Origin: SHWB01 sp050246875
GTDB lineage: Bacteria; Pseudomonadota; Alphaproteobacteria; UBA6615
Assembly: GCA_050246875.1 (NCBI GenBank)
Contig: JBFWVF010000006.1
Coordinates: 62,001 to 126,000, forward strand
Direction of reading: 5' to 3'
Length of the DNA: 64,000 nt
Shown here: positions 56,834 to 64,000 of the stretch, piece by piece
How the letters are laid out: each line of letters opens with the position of its first letter
How positions within the stretch are numbered: position 1 is the first letter of the stretch
Position numbers and translations under genes: made by a program
Notes under the pieces: model-generated
Database searches by the model: none
What the model saw: the letters and a program-made list of their open reading frames with translations, nothing else
Told to the model about the DNA's origin: nothing

Positions 56834-58033
56834 CTAGCGCCGCCGTCGCGCCACGGCGACGAGCGCGAAGGCGACGGCGCAGGCCAGCAGCACCACGCCG
56901 GCCACCCGGAAGGCGCCGCCGACCCCGCCGGCCACATCGGCCACGGGGCCGACGACGAGCGGCGAGACGACCTGGCCGAGATAGAGCGAGGCCGTCATGG
57001 CGCCGATGGCGCGGCCGCGCGTGCCGGCCGGCACGGCCGAGATCAGCGTGAAGTTGAGGTTCGGCAGCAGCCAGCCGAGCGCCGTGCCGGCGATGGCCAT
57101 GCCGGCGATCACGCCGGCGTAGTCGTCGGCCTGTCCGACCAGCGAGTAGCCGATGGCGATGACCAGGTAGGCGGCGGCGAAGGTGCCTTGCCAGCCGAGC
57201 CGCGCCAGCAGCCGCTTGTAGGTCAGCGAGGCGAGCCCGGCCGACAGGTTGAACACGCCGATGGCCCAGCCCGCGCTGGCGGCGTCGCCGGCCCCCAGTT
57301 CGATGATCAGGAAAGCGGTCTTCGACGGCGTCATGAAGAAGATGATCATCGAGCCCAGCGCCAGCGCGCAGAGCACGCCGACGAGCAGCCACGGCACCCG
57401 CACCGGGTCTCCGGCGGGCACCGCATCGCCGGCGCGGTGGCGCGGCGGCTCGGGCAGGCTCGCCAGCATGATCGGCAGCAGCAGCAGCGCGTAGCCGTAG
57501 AGCAGGAAGCCGCCGCGCCAGTGCAGCAGCGTCAGCTCGCCCGCGAGGCCGACGAAGGCGAGCGTGCCGAAGCTCATGCAGGCGGCCTGCAGCGACACCA
57601 CGCGGGCCCGTGCCTCGCCCTTCCAGTAGTCGCCGATCAGCGCCGTCGACGCCGTCATCACACCCGACAGGCAGATGCCGAGCACCGCGCGCGAGACGAG
57701 GAAGCCGGCAATCGTGTCGACCACCAGCCCGGCGAGCCCGGCAAGGCCGAACCCCGTCGTGGCGAGGAGCAGCACCGGGCGCCGGCCCAGGCGGTCGACC
57801 ACCCAGCCCGTCAGCGGCGCCACCAGCGCCATGCACAGCATCGGCATGGTGAGGATGAACTGGGTCCACAGCACCGCATCCGGCACATGCGCGAACTGCG
57901 CCGCGATGGCCGGCAGCGCAGGCGCCACCGTCGACGGCGCGAGGAAGGCCATGCCGGCGGCGCCGAACAGCGCCACCAGCGCGAGGCGCTCGCGCGGCAA
58001 CCGGAAGGGGCGAGGAAGCGCGGGCTCGGTCAT
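56834..58033 (-). CDS. MFS transporter
   Basis: A 399-residue, 12-helix major facilitator. The A-motif is GWVVDRLGRRPVLL between helices 2 and 3, and the second-half equivalent AGTRGRAIGAMTASLYLG marks the repeat. N-terminus has a short basic tail (PRPFRLPRERLALVALFG). It is upstream of and close to the sugar-acid dehydratase, so uptake of an aldonate is plausible, though the family (DHA-like topology) also includes drug exporters. Confidence 0.88.
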   Translation of the reverse strand: MTEPALPRPFRLPRERLALVALFGAAGMAFLAPSTVAPALPAIAAQFAHVPDAVLWTQFILTMPMLCMALVAPLTGWVVDRLGRRPVLLLATTGFGLAGLAGLVVDTIAGFLVSRAVLGICLSGVMTASTALIGDYWKGEARARVVSLQAACMSFGTLAFVGLAGELTLLHWRGGFLLYGYALLLLPIMLASLPEPPRHRAGDAVPAGDPVRVPWLLVGVLCALALGSMIIFFMTPSKTAFLIIELGAGDAASAGWAIGVFNLSAGLASLTYKRLLARLGWQGTFAAAYLVIAIGYSLVGQADDYAGVIAGMAIAGTALGWLLPNLNFTLISAVPAGTRGRAIGAMTASLYLGQVVSPLVVGPVADVAGGVGGAFRVAGVVLLACAVAFALVAVARRRR

Positions 58034-58074
58034 GCGGACCGATACCGGCTCGACGCCACCCTGTGCCTCCCCAC

Positions 58075-58157
58075 CGTCATTGCGAGGAGGCGAGGCCGAC
58101 GAAGCAATCCAGCCTGCCGGTGCGAGACTGGATTGCTTCGCTGCGCTCGCAACGACG
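58075..58157. repeat. Palindromic intergenic repeat, third family
   Basis: GAAGCAATCCAG (58101-58112) pairs perfectly with CTGGATTGCTTC (58128-58139). The outer arms CGTCATTGCGA (58075-58085) and TCGCAACGACG (58147-58157) pair with one mismatch. The element is about 83 bases long, MITE-like in shape, and is found once here. Similar sequences recur widely in alphaproteobacterial genomes. Confidence 0.8.
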
Positions 58158-58214
58158 TCATGGGATACCAGACTTGCTGGGGCGGCCGATGGGCGGCCAA
58201 TCCAGGCGTGTGTA

Positions 58215-58841
58215 CTACACCGTCGTGCGCGACAGGGTCGCGGCGGTTGGCCGCACCGGGCGCGGGTCGTCCTCCAGCAGGGCGAACAGCAGGTGGTCGC
58301 GCCACTCGCCGCGAATCTTGAGGTAACGGCGGGCGAAGCCCTCGCGCGCGAAGCCGCAGCGCGCGAGCAGGCGCTGGCTCGCCTCGTTGCTCGGCAGGCA
58401 GGCCGCTTCGAGGCGATGCAGCGCCAGCTGGTCGAACGAGAAGTCGACGACCAGCGAGAGCGCGTCGGTCATGTGGCCGCGGCGCGCATGCGCCTCGCCG
58501 ACCCAGTAGCCGAGCGTGCCCGACTGGGCGACGCCGCGGCGCACGTTCGACAGGGTGATGCCGCCGACGAGGGCGGCGTCGTCGCGGCGGAAGACGAGAA
58601 AGCTGTAGCCGGCGTCGTCGCGCCAGTCGGCGGCGTAGCGGGCCAGCCGGCGGTGGAAGGCCTCGCGCGTCAGCGCGTCGACCGGCCAGGTCGGCTCCCA
58701 CGGTTCGAGGAAGGCACGGCTCGCCGCGCGCAGGTCGGCGTAGGCGCGCCAGTCGCGCTCGACCGGCGCCCGCAGGAAGACCTGCGGCCCCTCGAGGCGC
58801 GTGCCCGACACGGCGCCGCCGACCGAACGGAACAGACGCAT
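58215..58841 (-). CDS. GNAT family N-acetyltransferase (RimJ/RimL-like)
   Basis: A 208-residue acetyltransferase. The acetyl-CoA site is in GTLGYWVGEAHARRGHMTDAL, and the later HRLEAACLPSNEASQRLLARCGFAREG block is the RimJ/RimL signature. Blocks TRLEGPQVFLRAPVERDW and GGITLSNVRRGVAQS precede. It may acetylate a ribosomal protein or another N-terminus. It is 20 bases past the M16 peptidase stop, so the thrC-M16-GNAT genes are probably one operon, an order common in alphaproteobacteria. Confidence 0.9.
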   Translation of the reverse strand: MRLFRSVGGAVSGTRLEGPQVFLRAPVERDWRAYADLRAASRAFLEPWEPTWPVDALTREAFHRRLARYAADWRDDAGYSFLVFRRDDAALVGGITLSNVRRGVAQSGTLGYWVGEAHARRGHMTDALSLVVDFSFDQLALHRLEAACLPSNEASQRLLARCGFAREGFARRYLKIRGEWRDHLLFALLEDDPRPVRPTAATLSRTTV

Positions 58842-58861
58842 CGCCCCCGCCCCTCCCCCGT

Positions 58862-60145
58862 TCACGCCGCCAGCCGGCGGGCGATCGCCGGCAGCGGTTC
58901 GAGCCGGCCGAGCGGACCCAGCGCGGCCAGCGTCGGCGCCGTGGCGAACAGCTTGCGGGCGAGGCGCGCGATGGCCTCGCCGTCGACCGCGGCCACCGCC
59001 GCCAGCAACTCGTCGACCGACTTTACGCGACCGTAGGACAGCGTGTGCTGGGCAATCTGCTCGCAGCGCGCGCCGGGCGATTCGAGGCCCATCAGCAGGC
59101 TGGCGCGCAACTGCGCGCGGGCGCGCGCCACCTCGTCCTCGCGGATGCTGCCGGCGAGCCCGACGATCTCGTCGCACAGCATCGGCACCAGCTCGCCGAC
59201 CTGGTCCTCGCCGGTGCCGGCGTAGACGGCGAAGACGCCGTCGTCGGCATAGGCCGAGACCATGCTGTCGATGGCGTAGACGAGGCCGCGTTTCTCGCGG
59301 ATCTCCTGGAACAGGCGCGACGACATGCCGCCACCGAACAGGCCCGAGAGGATCGACAGCGCGTAGTAGTCGGGATCGGCGAGGCCGACGCCGCGAAAGC
59401 CGAGGACGAGGTGGACCTGTTCGAGGTCGCGCTCCTCGCGCATCTCGCCGCCGCTGTAGACGGCCGGGACGAACGGCGCCCGCACCCCCGCCGGCAGCCG
59501 GTCGAAGGCGCGCGCGGCGAGGTCGACCAGCCGGTCGTGCTCGATCGCCCCGGCCGCCGCGACCACCATGTTGCCGGCACGGTACTGCGCGTCGCGGTAA
59601 CCGATCAGCGCCGCGCGCGAGGCACCCTCGACGACTTCCGGCCGCCCCAGCACCGGCCGGCCGAGCGGCTGGTCGGGATAGGCGACGGCCTGGAACAGGT
59701 CGAAGATGAGGTCGTCCGGCGTGTCGCGCGCCTGGCCGATCTCCTGCAGGATGACGTCGCGCTCCAGCTTCAGTTCGCGCTCGTCGAAGGCAGCGTCCTG
59801 CAGCAGGTCGGCCAGCACGTCGACGCCAAGCGCCGTGTCGTCCCGCAGCACGCGCACGTAGTAGGCCGTCACCTCGCGCGAGGTGTAGGCGTTGATCTGG
59901 CCGCCGACGTCCTCGATCACCTCGGCGATCTGGCGCGCGGTGCGCCGCTTCGTGCCCTTGAACAGCATGTGCTCGATGAGGTGCGAGACGCCGTTCTCCT
60001 CGACACGTTCGCAGCGCGCGCCGGCGCCGATCCACACGCCGAGCGCCACCGAGGCGACGCCTTGCATCGGGTCGCTCACCACGCGCAGGCCGCTCGGCAG
60101 TGTCGTGGTACGGATGTCGCGGTCGGTCATGGGCACTCTTGTCAT
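58862..60145 (-). CDS. M16 family zinc metallopeptidase (processing-peptidase-like)
   Basis: A 427-residue inverzincin. The zinc site is H55-L-I-E58-H59 in GVSHLIEHMLFKGT, with the distal Glu in the helix about 75 residues on (LKLERDVILQEIGQARD). The C-terminal half has FGGGMSSRLFQEIREKRGLVYAI. It resembles the mitochondrial processing peptidase beta type. ATG 60145 overlaps the thrC stop (ATGA), and an alternative ATG is at 60130. Substrates are unknown. No signal peptide is visible. Confidence 0.92.
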   Translation of the reverse strand: MTRVPMTDRDIRTTTLPSGLRVVSDPMQGVASVALGVWIGAGARCERVEENGVSHLIEHMLFKGTKRRTARQIAEVIEDVGGQINAYTSREVTAYYVRVLRDDTALGVDVLADLLQDAAFDERELKLERDVILQEIGQARDTPDDLIFDLFQAVAYPDQPLGRPVLGRPEVVEGASRAALIGYRDAQYRAGNMVVAAAGAIEHDRLVDLAARAFDRLPAGVRAPFVPAVYSGGEMREERDLEQVHLVLGFRGVGLADPDYYALSILSGLFGGGMSSRLFQEIREKRGLVYAIDSMVSAYADDGVFAVYAGTGEDQVGELVPMLCDEIVGLAGSIREDEVARARAQLRASLLMGLESPGARCEQIAQHTLSYGRVKSVDELLAAVAAVDGEAIARLARKLFATAPTLAALGPLGRLEPLPAIARRLAA

Positions 60146-61545
60146 GCGGCGGCCGCGCGTCCGGCGCGGGCACGGATATGGGCGGCGACGGCGGCGACGT
60201 CGTTGGGCAGGGTGGCGCAACGCTCGCGGCGCGCGAACAGGTCGGCGAGGTGCGGCGGCAGCGCCGGCCGCACGCCGGTCGCCTTCTCGACGGCATCGGG
60301 AAACTTCGCCGGGTGCGCCGTCGCCAGCACGATGCGCGGCCCCGCCGCCCCGTCCATCGCGGCGGCGGCGGAGATGGCCGTGGCGGTGTGCGGATCGACC
60401 AGCATGCCGGTCGTCGCGTGCATGCGCGCCATGGTCGCCAGCGTGTCCTCGTCGTCGCTGCGATGACCGGCGAACAGCGTCCGCGCCTCGGCGAGCTGGT
60501 CGGCGCTGACTGGCAGCTTTCCATCGCGGCGGAAGGCCGCCATGGCGGCGGCGACAGCGCCGCCGTCACGCCCGGCCAGCTCGAACAGCAGGCGCTCGAA
60601 GTTGCTCGACACCTGGATGTCCATGCTCGGCGACAGCGACGGCACCACCGGCGCCAGCGACATGTCGCCCCGGGCGAAGAAGCGGAACAGGATGTCGTTG
60701 CGGTTGGAGGCGGCGACGAAGCGCTCGATCGGCACGCCCATGCGGCGCGCCGCCCAGCCGGCGTAGACGTTGCCGAAATTGCCCGTCGGCACGATGAAGC
60801 TGACGGCGCGGGCCGGCGCGCCCAGCGCGGCGGCGGCGACGGCGTAGTAGGCCGCCTGCGCGGCGATGCGCGCCCAGTTGATCGAGTTGATCGCCGCCAG
60901 CCGTACCTCGTCGCGCAGCGCACGGTCGGCGAACAGCGCCTTCACGATGTCCTGGCAGTCGTCGAAGGTGCCGTCGACGGCGATGTTGTGGACGTTGGCC
61001 GCCTCGACCGTCGTCATCTGGCGGCGCTGCACCTCCGACACGCGGCCACGCGGGTGCAGGATGAAGATGTCGATGCCGTCGCGCCCGGCCATCGCCTCGA
61101 TCGCCGCCGAGCCGGTGTCGCCCGAGGTGGCGCCGACGATGGTCGCGCGCTGGCGGCGGCGGGTCAGCACGTGCTCGAACAGGTGGCCGAGAAGCTGCAG
61201 CGCGAAGTCCTTGAAGGCCAGGGTCGGCCCGTGGAACAGCTCGAGCAGCCAAGTGTGGCGGTCGAGCTGCACCAGCGGCGCGGTGGCCGGATGGGAAAAG
61301 CGCGCATAGGCCGCCCGCGCCATGTCGCGCAGTGCGCCCTCGTCGATCGACGGCGCGGCCAGCGGCGCCATCACGCGGGTGACGGCGTCGGCGAAGGGCA
61401 GCCCGTCGAGCGCGGCGATCTCCGCCGGCGTCAGCGACGGCCAGGTTTCGGGCACGTAGAGGCCACCGTCGCTCGCAAGACCGGCGAGCAGCGCGTCGGA
61501 AAAGTCGAGAACGGGCGCGGTGCCCCGGGTACTGACGTAACGCAC
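60142..61545 (-). CDS. thrC: Threonine synthase
   Basis: A 467-residue PLP enzyme that converts O-phosphohomoserine to threonine. Start block RYVSTRGTAPVLDFSDALLAGLASDGGLYVP, PLP lysine in GPTLAFKDFALQLLG, the phosphate-binding GATSGDTGSAAIEAM and VPTGNFGNVYAGW. The C-terminal HPHTATAI-like segment reads VDPHTATAISAA. The GTG start at 61545 is eight bases from GAGG. It is upstream of the M16 gene in a coupled operon. thrB is encoded 12 kb away. Confidence 0.95.
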   Translation of the reverse strand: MRYVSTRGTAPVLDFSDALLAGLASDGGLYVPETWPSLTPAEIAALDGLPFADAVTRVMAPLAAPSIDEGALRDMARAAYARFSHPATAPLVQLDRHTWLLELFHGPTLAFKDFALQLLGHLFEHVLTRRRQRATIVGATSGDTGSAAIEAMAGRDGIDIFILHPRGRVSEVQRRQMTTVEAANVHNIAVDGTFDDCQDIVKALFADRALRDEVRLAAINSINWARIAAQAAYYAVAAAALGAPARAVSFIVPTGNFGNVYAGWAARRMGVPIERFVAASNRNDILFRFFARGDMSLAPVVPSLSPSMDIQVSSNFERLLFELAGRDGGAVAAAMAAFRRDGKLPVSADQLAEARTLFAGHRSDDEDTLATMARMHATTGMLVDPHTATAISAAAAMDGAAGPRIVLATAHPAKFPDAVEKATGVRPALPPHLADLFARRERCATLPNDVAAVAAHIRARAGRAAAA

Positions 61546-61613
61546 GGTCGATGCCTCGTTGCGGCGGGCTACCCTAATGCCGGCGGCGGGTGCGGAACAA
61601 GCGACGGCGGCCG

Positions 61614-61964
61614 TCAGCCGGCCAGCCCGTGCTGGCGCAGGAAGCTCAGCTTGTCCCAGTAGCCGCGCTGGAAGGCGATGCGCCCGCCGACGACGTGGAA
61701 GAATCCGCAGCCGCGCAGTCCCTTGGGATCGCGCCATTCGAGAATCGCCCAGTCGCCGTCCTCGAACAGGTTCTCGACGATGCAGATCATCTCCGCCGCG
61801 GCGAAGCCGGCGGCGAACATCGCGCGGATGGCCGCCCGTCCGGCCACCGGCGCCTCGGCGACCTGATGGTTGACGGCATCCTCGGCGTAGAACGCGGCGA
61901 GCGCGTCCGGGTCGGCGCTGTTGAAGGCCTCGACCCAGGCCAGCACCAGTTCCTTCGGTCGCAT
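61614..61964 (-). CDS. SnoaL/NTF2-like domain protein
   Basis: A 116-residue single-domain protein of the SnoaL-like NTF2 fold. Typical blocks are LVLAWVEAFNSADPDALAAFYAEDAVNHQ, GRAAIRAMFAAGF and WAILEWRDPKGLRGCGFFHVVGGRI. Members are isomerases, cyclases or unknown small-molecule binders; no active site can be assigned safely. It lies 11 bases after the carboxypeptidase stop and is probably co-transcribed with it. Confidence 0.85.
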   Translation of the reverse strand: MRPKELVLAWVEAFNSADPDALAAFYAEDAVNHQVAEAPVAGRAAIRAMFAAGFAAAEMICIVENLFEDGDWAILEWRDPKGLRGCGFFHVVGGRIAFQRGYWDKLSFLRQHGLAG

Positions 61965-61975
61965 CGCCGGCACCG

Positions 61976-63493
61976 TCACGCGAGGTAGCGCGCGGCGAGG
62001 TGCGCCTCGAATGCCGCCGTGTCGAGCGGCGCGCCGGTGGCGCGCGCGATCAGTTCGTCGGCAAACAGCAGCGAGCCGTAGCCGTGGACGTTGGCGCGCA
62101 GCCACGCGAACAGCGGCGCGAAGTCGCCGCGCGCGATGCCGGGCTCGATGCCGGCGTCGGCGCGGCGGGCGGCGGCGAGCATCTGCGCGCCGGCCAGCGC
62201 CCCCAGCGTATAGGTCGGAAAGTAGCCGAAGGAGCCGACGTACCAGTGGATGTCCTGCAGGCAGCCGAGGCGGTCGTCGGGCGGCACGATGCCGAGCAGC
62301 GCGCGCATGCCGTCGTTCCACGCGCCGGGCAGGTCGGCCAGCGCCAGCGAGCGGTCGAGCAACGCCCGCTCCAGCCGCGTCCGCAGCAAGATGTGCGCCG
62401 GATAGGTCACTTCGTCGGCGTCGACGCGGATGAAGTCGGGTTTTACCAGCGCCGCCAGCCGCCACTGGTTGTCGGCCGACCAGGCCGGGCCGTCGCCACC
62501 GAAGGCAGCGGCGATGCGCGGCGCCGCCCAGCCGAGGAAGGCGCGCGAGCGGCAGACGCCCATCTCGACCAGCAGCGACTGCGATTCGTGAATGACCATG
62601 CCGCGCGCGCCGCCGACCGGCTGGTGGCGCCAGGCGCGCGGCAGGCCGAAATCGTAGAGCGCGTGTCCGGTCTCGTGCAGCACGCCCATCAGGGCCGGCG
62701 CGAAATCGGCCTCGTCGTAGCGGGTAGTGATGCGGTGGTCGTCGGCGGCGCCGCCGGAGAAGGGATGCAAGGTCTCGTCGAGGCGGCCCATGCGGAAGTC
62801 GAAACCGAGCGCCGCCATCAGCTCGTGCGCGATGTCGCGCTGCCGCGCCACCGGAAACGGCCCGGCGATCGGCAGCGGCGCTGGCTGGCGCGCCTGGTGC
62901 TCCAGCGCGCGGCCGAGGAAATCCGGCAGGAAGACCTCGAGGCGGGCGAACAGCGTGTCGACGCGGTCGGCGCGCAGGCCCGCCTCGTACTGGTCGAGCA
63001 GCGCGTCATAGGGGGCAAGGCCGAGCGCGGCGCCCTTGGCCGCCGCCGCCTCGCGCGCGAGGTCGAGCACCTCGGCCAGCGCCGGCAGCACGGCGGCGTA
63101 GTCGCCGGCCGGACGCGCGGCGCGCCAGCGGATCTCGCAGGCGCCCTCGGCGCGGGCGCGCGCGGCGACGAGGTCGGACGGCAGCGCCCGCGCATGGGCG
63201 AGGCCGCGCGCCATCTCGCGCACGTTGGCCCGCCGCCAGTCGCCGTCGGGTCCGTCGTCGCGTGCCACCTCGGCTTCGGCGCCGGCGACATGGTCGGCGA
63301 GCGCCGGGTCGGTCAGCAGTTCATGGCGCATGACCTCCAGCGTCGCCATCAGTTCGGCGCGCGATTCGGCGCTGCCCTCCGGCATCATCGTGCGCTGGTC
63401 CCAGGCGATCAGGCCGAGCGCGTCGTCGAGGGCGGCGATGCGGCCGAAGCGTGCCGTCGCCGCGTCCCAGTCGGACCGTGCAGGTGCGTTCAT
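61976..63493 (-). CDS. M32 family metallocarboxypeptidase
   Basis: A 505-residue cytoplasmic zinc carboxypeptidase (Taq carboxypeptidase family). The zinc site is HETGH at about 272-276 in MGVLHETGHALYDFGLPRAW, with the third ligand Glu in GMVIHESQSLLVE. Blocks LIAWDQRTMMPEGSAESRAEL near the N-terminus and DIHWYVGSFGYFPTYTLGALAGAQ near the C-terminus are diagnostic. ATG 63493 overlaps the SURF1 stop (ATGA) and begins just before the conserved region. Confidence 0.94.
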   Translation of the reverse strand: MNAPARSDWDAATARFGRIAALDDALGLIAWDQRTMMPEGSAESRAELMATLEVMRHELLTDPALADHVAGAEAEVARDDGPDGDWRRANVREMARGLAHARALPSDLVAARARAEGACEIRWRAARPAGDYAAVLPALAEVLDLAREAAAAKGAALGLAPYDALLDQYEAGLRADRVDTLFARLEVFLPDFLGRALEHQARQPAPLPIAGPFPVARQRDIAHELMAALGFDFRMGRLDETLHPFSGGAADDHRITTRYDEADFAPALMGVLHETGHALYDFGLPRAWRHQPVGGARGMVIHESQSLLVEMGVCRSRAFLGWAAPRIAAAFGGDGPAWSADNQWRLAALVKPDFIRVDADEVTYPAHILLRTRLERALLDRSLALADLPGAWNDGMRALLGIVPPDDRLGCLQDIHWYVGSFGYFPTYTLGALAGAQMLAAARRADAGIEPGIARGDFAPLFAWLRANVHGYGSLLFADELIARATGAPLDTAAFEAHLAARYLA

Positions 63494-64000
63494 GTCCCAC
63501 TCCCGCCGCGCCGCGCGCGGACGATGCCGGTCGCCGCCCAGACGCCGACCAGCGTCGCGGCAAGACCGAACCATGTGAGGGCATAGCCCAGATGCGGGCT
63601 CGGCAGCACGGCGTCGGGCGCCCGCGCCACCGGCAGGCCGTCCGCCGGCGCCGCGGCGGGCGCGGCGATGACGTACAGCGCCGCCAGATCACGGCCGGCC
63701 ACCGCCGCCATCGCTGGCGGATCGACGTACAGCCATTCGCCCCGCGCGGCGTCGTTGGCGGCGGCGAACGGGCCGGGCACCGGCGGCAGGCGGAGCCAGC
63801 CGGCCACGCGCTGCGGCCCCTCCGGCCGCGACCACGTCACCGCCGGGCCCGGCGGCGGCAGCCAGCCGCGGTCGACGAGCACGGCCGCGCCCGAGGCGTC
63901 GACCAGCGGCGTCACCAGGCCGCGGCCGACGCGGCCGTCGCGCACGCGCGCCTGCACGATGAACTCGCGGTCGTGATCGAATCGGCCCGCCACCACGACC
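63490..64000 (-). CDS. SURF1 family protein (partial, N-terminus beyond right edge)
   Basis: The C-terminal ~168 residues of SURF1, an inner-membrane assembly factor for cytochrome c oxidase. Visible are GRFDHDREF, GLVTPLVDASGAAVLVDRGWLPP (conserved W-V-P-like region), PNGEWLYVDPP-like ARGEWLYVDPPAMA, and a C-terminal transmembrane helix (HLGYALTWFGLAATLVGVWAA). The N-terminal helix is outside the window. The stop overlaps the M32 gene start. cox genes would be expected upstream, off the edge. Confidence 0.88.
   Translation of the reverse strand, partial: VVVAGRFDHDREFIVQARVRDGRVGRGLVTPLVDASGAAVLVDRGWLPPPGPAVTWSRPEGPQRVAGWLRLPPVPGPFAAANDAARGEWLYVDPPAMAAVAGRDLAALYVIAAPAAAPADGLPVARAPDAVLPSPHLGYALTWFGLAATLVGVWAATGIVRARRGGSGT

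Overview
This is a very GC-rich stretch of chromosome from an alphaproteobacterium, most likely Rhodospirillales-like. The evidence is the GANTC methyltransferase gene ccrM with its own sites upstream, an ATP synthase Fo operon (atpI-B-E-b'-b) standing apart from the F1 genes and just downstream of smc, a split glycine decarboxylase (gcvPA/gcvPB), a GTTC-N7-GTTC LexA-type box, a PodJ-like polarity protein, SURF1 and ETF-ubiquinone oxidoreductase. Genus cannot be fixed from sequence alone. Almost everything is chromosomal housekeeping. The only clearly foreign-looking DNA is the first ~0.7 kb, which has visibly lower GC.

Layout. 1-1034: the N-terminal part of a DUF3883-type (defence-associated) protein, divergent from a higBA toxin-antitoxin pair. 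1078-8475: alpha/beta hydrolase, lipoamide dehydrogenase, EEP-family nuclease/phosphatase, DUF924 protein, cobalt transporter cbtBA, ChaC-type gamma-glutamylcyclotransferase and a PhyH dioxygenase. 8536-13893 (minus strand): tRNA-Gln(TTG), TerC, a dctPQM TRAP transporter and GDP-mannose dehydratase. 14040-18956: three consecutive genes sharing a PodJ-type N-terminal signature (W-S-[LV]-K-G-V). The last is a 1019-residue membrane protein with Sel1 repeats and a peptidoglycan-binding domain, followed by a lipoprotein gene. 18963-28905: ispE, a TPR protein, ETF-QO, an atypical uracil-DNA glycosylase, a lytic transglycosylase, moaB, an APH-fold kinase and a PA0069-type radical SAM gene behind an SOS-like box.

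29171-41468: Kef-type antiporter, rnhB, ccrM, mutY, dciA (DUF721), a membrane-tethered DsbA-like protein, smc and the Fo operon. This is a genome maintenance and energy block. The atpF reading frame has no stop at its normal end and runs through a repeat into the antisense of gcvPB. 41164-45880 (minus strand): gcvT-gcvH-gcvPA-gcvPB behind a tandem glycine riboswitch. 45975-51266: lipoprotein and CDGSH protein, divergent from ispH-thrB-rnhA, then a cupin with a histone-H1-like tail and a MetE-like methyltransferase. 51375-64000: peroxiredoxin, DsbD/ScsB, YqgE, a xylonate-dehydratase-like IlvD/Edd enzyme with an MFS transporter, an acetyltransferase, M16 peptidase, thrC, an NTF2-like protein, an M32 carboxypeptidase and the C-terminal part of SURF1.

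Short repeats mark many gene ends. One family, with core CCTTCGACAGGCTCAGGATG, occurs as inverted pairs at four loci. A second, pyrimidine-rich palindromic family lies after lpd and atpF, and a third palindrome lies near 58.1 kb. I saw no rRNA, CRISPR array, insertion sequence or prophage.
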